Assembly (NCBI GenBank): GCA_037128295.1
Contig: JBAXWR010000414.1
Span: 1-5,293, forward strand
DNA: 5,293 bases
Source of the DNA: JAAFHB01 sp037128295
GTDB lineage: Bacteria > Bacteroidota > Bacteroidia > Bacteroidales > Prolixibacteraceae
Direction: 5' to 3'
Part shown: positions 1 to 5,124 of the stretch, piece by piece
Position numbering within the stretch: position 1 is the stretch's first letter
How the letters are laid out: the number at the start of each line of letters is the position of its first letter
Translations under genes and position numbers: made by a program
The notes under the pieces: generated by a model
The model's database searches: none
Seen by the model: only the letters and a program-made list of their open reading frames with translations
What the model was told of the DNA's origin: nothing

Positions 1-17
1 TGGCACTTCGCGCCAAT
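1..17 (+). repeat. Left copy of a GC-rich hairpin-like motif
   Basis: This 17-mer, TGGC[A/G]CTT[C/T]GCGCC[A/G]AT, matches 5141-5157 in the same orientation at 14 of 17 positions; all three differences are transitions. A partial third copy, TGGCGCTTTG, at 62-71 is identical to the first ten bases of the right copy. The motif could be a dispersed intergenic repeat of the genome or the flanks of the island. Confidence 0.4.
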
Positions 18-28
18 GCAAGGTTGAG

Positions 29-56
29 GGAGGACAAGTTTGTTCTCCTTTTTTTG
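29..56 (+). terminator. Rho-independent terminator, + strand
   Basis: An 8-bp stem (29-36 with 41-48, one G-T pair, 4-nt loop) is followed at once by seven Ts, a G and four more Ts. The T-run lies on the + strand side only, so it should end a transcript entering from the left edge. It does not serve the minus-strand gene that ends at 107. No coding sequence for the upstream + strand gene is visible in the 28 bases before it. Confidence 0.75.
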
Positions 57-106
57 TTTTATGGCGCTTTGTGATTATAAAGAGGTCTCGTTTTTTATTG
101 AAATTA

Positions 107-718
107 TTACTGGAAATCAATAATTCTTTGTACCGCTCTTTCTAAACTTGTTGAATTTAAAATAGCAGCCTTAATATTCCAACTGTTCTCAATAAATGGG
201 ATTAAAGTCGAATTATACAGGGGGCCTTTTTTAGCGCCTGATTTCGATGTAAGACCATCTCTTATCTCTTTTTTTCTTGATTTTGAGGCTATTTCCAGCA
301 TCAAAAATAAACTCGGTTTGTATGGAAATACTAATTCCCTGATTTGTTTTCTGTTGTCAATGATTACAGACTCTGGGATAAAAGCAATATTTGCTCCTAC
401 CCAGGTTGAAAATCCAATTCTGTCCGACATCAACCATGACTCAGCCTCTCGGTAAGCTATACGAAATAGAAATTTGGGATTTAGCGGCTCATTTCCAAGC
501 CAATCATTCAACAATGCTGGAGGGCAAATATATGCATCCAGATCTGTTAACAGTATAATATGAGAATCAATATTATTATATTTGGGCGCAAGAGTTACGA
601 TTTGACCACCTCTTGCCGGGAGAATATTACCAATCTCAATATCAGATCTGAAATCCTTTAATAGCCTTAAAATAACAGCTCTTGTAACCTCATCTTCTCC
701 AACAATATCAACTTTCAT
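107..718 (-). CDS. Toprim-like DUF4276/RloB-type protein, probable nuclease partner of the adjacent ATPase
   Basis: This 203-aa protein has the layout of small Toprim-like proteins (DUF4276/RloB/DUF4435 type). An N-terminal acidic motif follows the first strand (VGEDE, E8 the likely catalytic glutamate). A hydrophobic strand ending in LTDLDAY (residues 57-63) supplies the paired D59 and D61. REAESWLMSDR (90-100) resembles the E-A-W-L motif typical of DUF4276-like proteins. The C-terminal half is basic (KSRKKE, 147-151; GAKK, 161-164), which would suit nucleic-acid contact. No signal peptide or membrane segment is seen, so it is probably cytosolic. It starts 9 bp after the ATPase stop on the same strand, so the two are almost certainly co-transcribed. 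In known ATPase-Toprim pairs (PARIS AriA/AriB, OLD/GajA fusions) the Toprim part is the nuclease effector released or activated by the ATPase. That role is inferred here. The exact family name is less certain than the Toprim-like fold. Confidence 0.75.
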   Translation of the reverse strand: MKVDIVGEDEVTRAVILRLLKDFRSDIEIGNILPARGGQIVTLAPKYNNIDSHIILLTDLDAYICPPALLNDWLGNEPLNPKFLFRIAYREAESWLMSDRIGFSTWVGANIAFIPESVIIDNRKQIRELVFPYKPSLFLMLEIASKSRKKEIRDGLTSKSGAKKGPLYNSTLIPFIENSWNIKAAILNSTSLERAVQRIIDFQ

Positions 719-727
719 AAAATCAAG

Positions 728-1891
728 TTAAAAGTTTAGTATTTGTTGGATATTTGCCGGTGCAACTTTTGGGATTACAGATTCAGCAATTGTAATCCCA
801 GCATCTAAATACCTCTTTATATCTTCTATTTCGGATGCCTTTTGCACAACAGTTCCCTCCTTGGCCGGCATAAGTACGATCGTTTCATCTCCCCCAATAC
901 CTTCATTCGATAAAAGCTCATAACTATGTGTGGAAATAAAAACTTGTCTAACCCTTCCTTTTCTTCGTTGCATTTTATAAATGAACTCTGGTAATTGCCG
1001 AACAATGGCTGAATGGAGGTATAGCTCTGGCTCTTCTAAAAGAATCGTTTCTTGTCCATCAAGTAATGCCCACATGAAACCAATTAAACGCAATGTGCCA
1101 TCCGAAAACTGTGCTTCTTGTTGTTTCGCCCCCTTTGCTCTCCAGTGTATGTAAGTCGCCTCAAGGTGAGGAATACCCTTGTTATCTGGCACTAGTGTAA
1201 TATTTTGCAATTGGGGCACTGCCACTTGAAGCACTTCATTTATTCTTTTCAGGTAACTATCCCGAGTCTTTTTATTAGTTTTATTCATCCTGTCCAATAG
1301 ATTTCTTCCAAAGAAATCTTCCTTATTGGCTGCTAAAAGGTATGAATCAGCATCTCTGATAAGTTGAGGCACGATGTGCAGGTACTGGGTCTCCTGAAAA
1401 AAGAAATATATGTCGCGGAATGGAGCATTGGCATTTGGTTGTTCTAGAAAAGTAAACTTCAAAGTCTCCTTGTCTTCCTCTTTATTAGCTTTTCTATGTA
1501 AAAGTGTTTTTTTATTTACTAAATCCACCACAACTTCTTCCATTATCGTTGCTTGATTTTTCAAAAATCCTCCACCTGCATGTATAAATGCCAGCTTATA
1601 ACGCCAAAGAGGCTTATGCTCCGGTGTAGAATCAGAGAGTTCAACGCTAATTTCAACTCCGGGTACTTGTCTTCCCGCAAGGCATTTTATCTTAGAGACC
1701 CCTCCGCGTTGATCCACGGCGTATTGCAATCCTCCGGCTTGTTTCACGATATCCCGTAAGAATCGGATAACATCCAGGAAATTTGATTTCCCGCTAGCAT
1801 TGGCTCCTACGATAAAATTTCGTTCGGTTAAGGAAACTTCAACATTTTTGAAATTTTTCCAATTAACCAGCTTTATTTTACTAATTATCAT
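728..1891 (-). CDS. AAA/ABC-type ATPase (AAA_21/AAA_15, OLD/RecF-like)
   Basis: This 387-aa ATPase resembles the predicted ATPases of COG1106/COG4637 and the ATPase half of OLD-family proteins. Residues 1-20 form the typical N-terminal strand pair (KIKLVNWKNF). The Walker A loop is GANASGKSN (29-37, K35). A middle region at 45-255 is variable and partly helical. An ABC-signature-like FSDGTLRLIGF follows at 262-272, Walker B is ILLEEPELYLH (283-293, E286/E287), and the switch histidine is H322 in FISTHS. All motifs needed for ATP binding, dimerisation and hydrolysis are present, so the gene looks intact. It has no fused Toprim domain, which instead comes as the separate gene 9 bp downstream. 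In related defence systems the ATPase senses a phage product and controls the nuclease. That role is inferred from family and neighbourhood. The ATG at 1891 fits the conserved N-terminus. No Shine-Dalgarno is visible, and the 85-bp upstream gap is rich in dyads. Confidence 0.9.
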   Translation of the reverse strand: MIISKIKLVNWKNFKNVEVSLTERNFIVGANASGKSNFLDVIRFLRDIVKQAGGLQYAVDQRGGVSKIKCLAGRQVPGVEISVELSDSTPEHKPLWRYKLAFIHAGGGFLKNQATIMEEVVVDLVNKKTLLHRKANKEEDKETLKFTFLEQPNANAPFRDIYFFFQETQYLHIVPQLIRDADSYLLAANKEDFFGRNLLDRMNKTNKKTRDSYLKRINEVLQVAVPQLQNITLVPDNKGIPHLEATYIHWRAKGAKQQEAQFSDGTLRLIGFMWALLDGQETILLEEPELYLHSAIVRQLPEFIYKMQRRKGRVRQVFISTHSYELLSNEGIGGDETIVLMPAKEGTVVQKASEIEDIKRYLDAGITIAESVIPKVAPANIQQILNF

Positions 1892-1895
1892 GACG

Positions 1896-1955
1896 ATTGT
1901 ATTACAATGATTGTTTTTTCAATGAAAATAATTAATATTTGACAATGCACATTGT
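1896..1955. promoter_or_regulatory. Cluster of ATTGT/ACAAT dyads upstream of the ATPase gene
   Basis: Five half-sites of the form ATTGT or ACAAT are packed into 60 bp. They are ATTGT 1896-1900, ACAAT 1904-1908, ATTGT 1910-1914, ACAATG 1942-1947 and CATTGT 1950-1955. The last two make a perfect 6-2-6 dyad, and the middle pair a perfect 5-1-5 dyad that directly abuts the pair before it. They lie between the XRE gene and the ATPase start at 1891, so they are good candidates for operator sites of the neighbouring XRE protein. I could not place a convincing TAnnTTTG promoter here. Read-through from the upstream operon is therefore equally possible. No U-run follows the dyads, so they are not a standard terminator. 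Confidence 0.45.
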
Positions 1956-1976
1956 TAGTGAATTGATGTTCAAGGA

Positions 1977-2297
1977 TTAATTCTTTTTCTTTCGATTTTT
2001 ATCTTCAGAAAGGAAAAACTCCTTAATAAGGGCATCTACCGCAGGTTCGATTTTTTTGTAGGCTGCCAATTTGTTTTTAGCAATATCAGAGTAGTCTAAT
2101 GAAAGAAATGCGAATACGGGATATGGGAGTTCTAGTGCCAAGCTAATCTTAGTTAATATCTCCAGGGATGGGTTTCTCACGCCAAATTTCTCAATCTGTG
2201 ATAAATACGTTTGAGATATCCCGCTAAGTTCTGCTAGTTTCTTTTGACTTAACCCTTTCCTTTTCCGAATGCTTTTAATGGTTTCTCCGATATTCAT
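1977..2297 (-). CDS. XRE-family helix-turn-helix transcriptional regulator
   Basis: This 106-aa protein has a canonical HTH_3/XRE domain at residues 4-61. Helix 2 to helix 3 reads LSQKKLAELSGISQTYLSQIE (17-37), and the domain closes with PSLEILTKISLALELP (43-58). The C-terminal 45 residues are helical and end in a lysine-rich tail (NRKKKN). It is the last of three tightly spaced genes, starting 4 bp after the stop of the 74-aa gene, so it is translated from the same message. Small XRE proteins in such positions usually repress their own operon. The dyad over the operon's -7 box (3321-3343) and the dyads at 1896-1955 are plausible targets, though direct binding is inferred. It could alternatively be the antitoxin of a toxin-antitoxin pair with one of the two upstream genes. 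No ImmA/IrrE peptidase partner is visible. Confidence 0.9.
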   Translation of the reverse strand: MNIGETIKSIRKRKGLSQKKLAELSGISQTYLSQIEKFGVRNPSLEILTKISLALELPYPVFAFLSLDYSDIAKNKLAAYKKIEPAVDALIKEFFLSEDKNRKKKN

Positions 2298-2301
2298 CTG
2301 G

Positions 2302-2526
2302 TTACAGTATTTTTTTATGGAAGTCCATAATGTACTTTATAAGTTCACCCATTTGTTCAGCCGAAACTCGATCTTTCAGATACTCAACTGGGTTTTTATG
2401 CTTTAAGGATCGGTGAAAAATATTAACGGTTATTTTAATTTCTGCTTTTTGTCTTTTTGTAAGATTCAGATTTTCAATATTTTTATCGAAAAAATTACAA
2501 ATACTAATTATATTCTTGGTTTTCAT
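2302..2526 (-). CDS. Small hypothetical protein in the XRE operon
   Basis: I do not recognise this 74-aa protein. It is basic, lacks membrane segments or a signal peptide, and appears mostly alpha-helical (for example KRQKAEIKITVNIFHRSLK, 24-42, and QMGELIKYIMDFHKKI, 58-73). It starts inside the end of the 265-aa gene (23-bp overlap, different frame) and stops 4 bp before the XRE start. That arrangement fits translational coupling and argues that it is a real gene rather than a chance frame. It may act with one of the two flanking proteins, as a toxin, antitoxin or adaptor. Nothing in the sequence decides between these. Confidence 0.6.
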   Translation of the reverse strand: MKTKNIISICNFFDKNIENLNLTKRQKAEIKITVNIFHRSLKHKNPVEYLKDRVSAEQMGELIKYIMDFHKKIL

Positions 2527-3301
2527 ATTCGATTTTGGTTTTTAATGAAAAAATTGGGTGATTAACAATTACTACTAGTGAATTGTTGCCCAACCTCTTC
2601 AAAGTAAACACAAGATCGAAGTATTCAAATTCCGAGAAGCGAAAAATTGAATTGAAAAATATTATTTGCTGATAATGAAATTTGAGTTTTTCAATAAGAA
2701 AAAGGATCTTCAACACCAGAATCAACCTTATAAGCTTTTTATACATAAACAGCCAATCAGTGCCATATTTCTCTTTTAGAGATCGGATAAAATGGCTGTC
2801 ATGCTGTGGCTTTGTCTCGATAAATGGCTGGAAACGACTTATCGCATTTCCTTCCAGATTAAGAAAAGAAGAAAAGCTTTCCCAAGGATAAAAGGGTACA
2901 GTATCCCGGCTCGAAGCTTCGGCTCCCGTAAGGAATCGTAAACTATTTTTATTGTTTGCTTCAAATATATCGCTTGACTCGACAATTGCTGAAATAGCTA
3001 TACCATTGTGATTTACCGTATCCGCCCAAAGACTATTCGTGCTTGCAGAGCTATTTAATAATGCTGGGGAATGGTCATAAAAATGTGATGTACATTTATA
3101 CATCGACAAGGCATTCGTTAAAGTCGGACCTTGAATTTTATGGGCAGATTGATCAATTATACTATCAACCCTTCCAAGGATGGCTTCATATTTATCAAAG
3201 GAAACTCCGACATACTCCCTAAAGTCTTCGTTAGAAACGAGGGACCTGAAACTGTCTAAATCACTGTATTGTCTGGGTATTATGTCCTTAAAAGCAATCA
3301 T
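2504..3301 (-). CDS. Hypothetical protein of unknown family, first gene of the XRE operon
   Basis: This 265-aa protein is not recognised. The first 185 residues look like a soluble mixed fold, with an aromatic stretch YKCTSHFYDHSPALLNSS (68-85), SLWADTVNHNGIAISAIVESSD (90-111) and FYPWESFSSFLNLEGNAISRF (137-157). Residues 184-206 are strongly hydrophobic with interspersed lysines (LFMYKKLIRLILVLKILFLIE). This could be a single membrane-associated helix or an amphipathic core helix. The C-terminus is rich in Phe, Tyr and Ile. No nucleotide-binding loop, HTH or nuclease motif was found. The start at 3301 is supported by a promoter -7 box about 20 bp upstream, and the 3' end overlaps the 74-aa gene. 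It heads an operon ending in an XRE regulator, so a toxin or effector role is possible but unproven. Confidence 0.7.
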   Translation of the reverse strand: MIAFKDIIPRQYSDLDSFRSLVSNEDFREYVGVSFDKYEAILGRVDSIIDQSAHKIQGPTLTNALSMYKCTSHFYDHSPALLNSSASTNSLWADTVNHNGIAISAIVESSDIFEANNKNSLRFLTGAEASSRDTVPFYPWESFSSFLNLEGNAISRFQPFIETKPQHDSHFIRSLKEKYGTDWLFMYKKLIRLILVLKILFLIEKLKFHYQQIIFFNSIFRFSEFEYFDLVFTLKRLGNNSLVVIVNHPIFSLKTKIEYENQEYN

Positions 3302-3320
3302 TGATCAAAATATTTCACTG

Positions 3321-3343
3321 CAAAGATACTGTAAGTATTTTTG
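3321..3343. promoter_or_regulatory. 10-3-10 inverted repeat over the -7 box, candidate operator
   Basis: CAAAGATACT, spacer gta, AGTATTTTTG. The arms are complementary at 9 of 10 positions. The left arm is the -7 box itself, so a bound dimer would block the promoter. The operon's own XRE protein is the obvious candidate to bind here. That is inference from position and symmetry. Each arm carries a TAnnTTTG match, one on each strand, but I found no -33 partner for the + strand copy. Confidence 0.55.
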
Positions 3344-3349
3344 TTGCAA
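3321..3349 (-). promoter_or_regulatory. Bacteroidota-type promoter of the XRE operon
   Basis: Read on the minus strand, TATCTTTG (3328-3321) matches the TAnnTTTG -7 consensus exactly. A TTG for the -33 element lies at 3349-3347, 18 bp upstream, within the usual spacing. The -7 box ends 19 bp before the ATG at 3301, leaving a very short leader. The -33 element falls inside the 8-bp palindrome GTTGCAAC (3343-3350). Confidence 0.65.
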
Positions 3350-3359
3350 CGTTAATAGT

Positions 3360-3394
3360 TTATATTTTTATTAACATTTGTTATATTTTTATTA
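3360..3394. repeat. 14-bp direct repeat with 21-bp period upstream of the XRE operon promoter
   Basis: TTATATTTTTATTA occurs identically at 3360-3373 and 3381-3394, start to start 21 bp, about two helical turns. It lies immediately upstream (in the minus direction) of the -33 element, where an activator, a second repressor or an AT-rich UP-like element would act. The sequence is simple and AT-rich, so chance or local duplication cannot be excluded. Confidence 0.55.
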
Positions 3395-3556
3395 CATTGA
3401 TTGCTGTCTTTTAGATCTTTCTGTAGTATTTAATTTACAATCATTCTGAACCCTGCATTGTTAACCCAAGACTACATTTCCCCTTTTCATGTGATAATCC
3501 CTAGCCGACTGCCCAGCATGAAGTTTATCGGTGCCTGATATGTTTTGTCCGATGCC

Positions 3557-3853
3557 ATGTTTTCATTCACCTTTTCTCTGAGCTATTTTCTTTATAATGG
3601 AGCAACCGACATGCGAAAGTCTTTTAATGGCTTAGGTAGTATTGTTACCTATAAACTCTCAAGTAATCCCTTGTCTGGAGAAGTGGTCATTTTTATCAAT
3701 AAATGGTATGACCCCAGGGGCAAGCCCCGTCCCCAGTTTCCGCAATAATCTGCGGGGAATTTACCGGGCGTGATTAAACGCAGTGACCGGATCAAGTTGC
3801 TTAAGTGGGAACCGGTTGGATTTATGCTCTATTACCAAGCAGCAATACCTTGA
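3557..3853 (+). pseudogene. tnpB: IS66 family accessory protein TnpB, degraded
   Basis: The translated start MFSF, followed by YFLYNGATDMRKSFNGLGSI and NPLSGEVVIFINK, is the highly conserved N-terminal half of IS66 TnpB (the IS66 Orf2 protein). After INK at 3701-3703 the conserved continuation DRIKLLKWEPVGFMLYY resumes only at 3785. The interposed 75 nt keep frame but bring a stop (3746-3748). The frame then ends at 3851-3853, where intact TnpB proteins (about 110-120 aa) would continue with the KRLE... C-terminal part. The best start is ATG 3557, which gives the family's usual N-terminus. The upstream TTG at 3545 is less likely. No tnpA, tnpC or IS66 terminal repeats are recognisable. The 150 bases before it (3404-3556) and those after it hold nothing else I can identify. 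It is a scar of an old insertion. Confidence 0.85.
3704..3778. other. 75-nt structured insertion inside the tnpB remnant
   Basis: This stretch splits the conserved IS66 TnpB motif between INK and DRIKLL. It looks GC-richer than its surroundings and holds short complementary arms: GGGGC/GCCCC (3717-3721, 3724-3728) and CCGCA/TGCGG (3740-3744, 3751-3755; extendable with G-T pairs to 8 bp). The near-duplicate AATAAA (3699-3704 would be AATAAAt; core 3698-3703) and ATTAAA (3773-3778) flank it, differing at one base, as a decayed target duplication might. It could be a small palindromic element. Exact ends are uncertain by a few bases. Confidence 0.45.
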
Positions 3854-3887
3854 AATTCTTGTGCTTAAAGGCACATTAGGCTCCGAA

Positions 3888-4556
3888 TTAAATTATTTCC
3901 AAAACTTCTTTAATCCAAATTGCTCCCATAAAAGCCTTTTTTTGTACATCAGGTGGAAGGCCTAAAGATAAAATTCCATTTATTTCATTCATTTCATTTT
4001 GTGATGCACCACCAGACATTCCAATAATCCCAGGATATGATGTAGTTATTATTGTTTTATCATTAATATTCACATCATTCGAAGTTATTTTCATCTTGCT
4101 GATTGAATTGATAATGCCAAATCCATCTGCTCTACTATTCGCGATGTCCGCAGATTTGATCGATAATTTCGTGCTACACCAATGAGCATCAATTTTTGGC
4201 ATACTTGACCCTATGTAACCCAGATTCGAAATTTTATCGCCAACTTTTGGGCGATTTTCATTTATTTTTTGACAACTCACATTTTGATCATTTGAAAACT
4301 TAATCATTGAAGTATCAATTGTCGAAAAGTCTTTAATAAATTCATCTGTTACCTCGATTATTTGGTTTGTTCTAGAAATTAACCAAAATTGACAGTATTT
4401 AAATCCCTTATTGGGTAATTTTGACTTAGAATTTAAAACATGGTGAGCTGTTAAAAACGTTCTTTTATTAATAAAAAAGCCAGACCCACAAATACCACCT
4501 TCAAGTTGTTGATCTCCAATTGCATTGTACGAAAGTTTTAAAATTGCAAAGCTCAT
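3888..4556 (-). CDS. Trypsin-like serine protease without signal peptide
   Basis: This 222-aa protein has the full set of chymotrypsin-fold (Trypsin_2/S1-like) landmarks. GSGFFINKRTFLTAHHVL (24-41) carries the catalytic histidine, most likely H39. IDTSMIKF (80-87) gives D81, and PGIIGMSGGAS (175-185) gives the nucleophile S181 in a GxSGG context. The length matches a single protease domain with nothing fused. The N-terminus MSFAILKLSYN has no signal peptide or transmembrane helix, so it probably works in the cytoplasm, unlike secreted trypsins or DegP-type proteins. Such stand-alone cytosolic proteases occur in bacterial conflict loci, where they cleave a partner or host protein. That role is inferred. 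No obvious partner gene is adjacent: IS66 debris lies downstream and decayed toxin/transposase fragments upstream. No consensus TAnnTTTG promoter was found in front of it. It looks complete. Confidence 0.85.
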   Translation of the reverse strand: MSFAILKLSYNAIGDQQLEGGICGSGFFINKRTFLTAHHVLNSKSKLPNKGFKYCQFWLISRTNQIIEVTDEFIKDFSTIDTSMIKFSNDQNVSCQKINENRPKVGDKISNLGYIGSSMPKIDAHWCSTKLSIKSADIANSRADGFGIINSISKMKITSNDVNINDKTIITTSYPGIIGMSGGASQNEMNEINGILSLGLPPDVQKKAFMGAIWIKEVLEII

Positions 4557-4586
4557 AACGTTTTATTTTGTGATTGTTTATTTGGT

Positions 4587-4605
4587 GCCTAACTTGCTAA
4601 TAGGC
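4587..4605. repeat. Short inverted repeat upstream of the protease gene
   Basis: GCCTA, 9-nt spacer, TAGGC. The arms are perfect over 5 bp and extend outward with a G-T pair. It sits about 30-50 bp before the protease ATG and just after the fragment ending at 4614 on the minus strand. No U-run follows in either direction, so it is not a clear terminator. It may be an operator or a remnant end. Confidence 0.35.
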
Positions 4606-4613
4606 GCTAAACA

Positions 4614-4757
4614 TCAACTAGATAACTCCAACATCTTCCGAAGGGGCAGCATTCTATAATCCAGTATCAGGATCGCGATCGACTGCTTGTCAAATCTCTC
4701 AAACTTATTCATACGGCGAAAGTAGGAAAAAGGATGATCTGTATATAAATATGCAAC
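4614..4757 (-). pseudogene. Possible C-terminal fragment of an IS5-type transposase
   Basis: An open frame of about 47 codons without its own plausible start ends at TGA 4616-4614. Its translation includes FSYFRRMNKFERFDKQSIAIL and ends in LPLRKMLELSS. The aromatic/basic stretch, the RFDK motif and the closing hydrophobic segment with LRK resemble the last 40 residues of IS5-family DDE transposases (F-x-x-x-K-x-F-R...R-[YF]-[DE]-K...LRK). No catalytic DDE region or terminal repeats are present. The match is by eye and short, so this is a weak call. Confidence 0.3.
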
Positions 4758-4778
4758 TCAAACAGGGTTGTATTGCGG

Positions 4779-4957
4779 TCAACAACCTGTCGGCAAAACA
4801 TAGCCCCCCGGTAGCCTAAACCATGTCGCCGTTACTATGATGATTGCATCTGGTAATTTCAAACCATATTGTTTGCGAAGTCTGATGGTAATCTCCGGTC
4901 ACCACCCAAAAGATACAATACGATATTTGTATCCAGGAGAATGTTATTCCCATTCAT
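4779..4957 (-). pseudogene. vapC: VapC-type PIN-domain toxin gene with internal deletion
   Basis: From ATG 4957 the frame reads NNILLDTNIVLYLLGGD, the PIN-domain N-terminus with its first catalytic aspartate (D9, LLDTN), and stops after 32 codons at 4859. A second frame (4892 down to 4779) reads IRLRKQYGLKLPDAIIIVTA, the PIN C-terminal motif with the third acidic residue (LPDA). Intact VapC proteins are about 125-140 aa. Here the middle, including the conserved glutamate, is gone, and the join near 4890-4905 is out of frame. The start overlaps the last 14 nt of the antitoxin gene, the usual VapBC arrangement. VapC toxins are Mg-dependent ribonucleases, and this copy cannot be active. Sequence downstream of PTGC is not recognisable as PIN. 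Confidence 0.75.
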
Positions 4958-5111
4958 GCCTTATCATTTTTTGATACTGCAAGGGATCTTGGGAAAGCTT
5001 TATTATTCCACAATATTTCAAGAGGTCAATGTATTTTACCTTGCCCGGATAATGACTTAACACTTGTTTTATTTTTGTCAACGTCGACCCCTTTTTAATA
5101 GTCATAACCAT
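4944..5111 (-). CDS. vapB: VapB-like antitoxin of the broken VapC
   Basis: This 55-aa protein begins MVMTIKKGSTLTKIKQVL and ends KYCGIIKLSQDPLQYQKMIR followed by HEWE. This resembles small Bacteroidota antitoxins that precede PIN toxins: an N-terminal KKG segment, a KY.G.IK middle, and a DPL..Q...R.EW C-terminus that would wrap the toxin. The frame is complete, with stop TAA 4946-4944 overlapping the VapC start by 14 nt. Either ATG 5111 or ATG 5105 could be the start; the second, giving MTIKKG, looks more family-like. A TAnnTTTG box lies 14 bp upstream of ATG 5111. Antitoxins of this class bind the toxin and repress their own promoter. With the toxin deleted, this copy is orphaned but shows no lesion. 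I know the family by pattern rather than by a firm profile match. Confidence 0.75.
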   Translation of the reverse strand: MVMTIKKGSTLTKIKQVLSHYPGKVKYIDLLKYCGIIKLSQDPLQYQKMIRHEWE

Positions 5112-5124
5112 ATTGACTTTTTTA

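Noticed and set aside
1553..1759. 68-codon + strand frame inside the ATPase gene
   Set aside because: It is antisense to the conserved ATPase coding sequence and its translation has no recognisable domain; a shadow frame.
1942..1955. Terminator of the XRE operon
   Set aside because: The dyad is perfect but is followed by mixed AT sequence rather than a U-run, so an operator is more likely.
2682..2891. 69-codon + strand frame opposite the 265-aa gene
   Set aside because: It lies fully within the minus-strand gene, has no promoter box, and its translation resembles nothing known.
3180..3374. 64-codon + strand frame crossing the XRE operon promoter
   Set aside because: It would cover the operon's start, operator and direct repeat; the composition looks like random AT-rich sequence.
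3860..3875. TGTGC/GCACA hairpin as terminator of the protease gene
   Set aside because: The stem is only 5 bp and no U-run follows on either strand.
3783..3965. 60-codon + strand frame after the tnpB insertion
   Set aside because: The TnpB homology (DRIKLLKWEP) is in another frame, and the rest runs antisense through the end of the protease gene.
4584..4612. Integron attC-like site
   Set aside because: There is an inverted repeat and a GCGCTAAAC-like string, but no paired R/L boxes, no array of cassettes and no integrase.
4869..5060. 63-codon + strand frame
   Set aside because: It is antisense to the vapB antitoxin and the vapC N-terminus, both of which have recognisable protein motifs on the minus strand.
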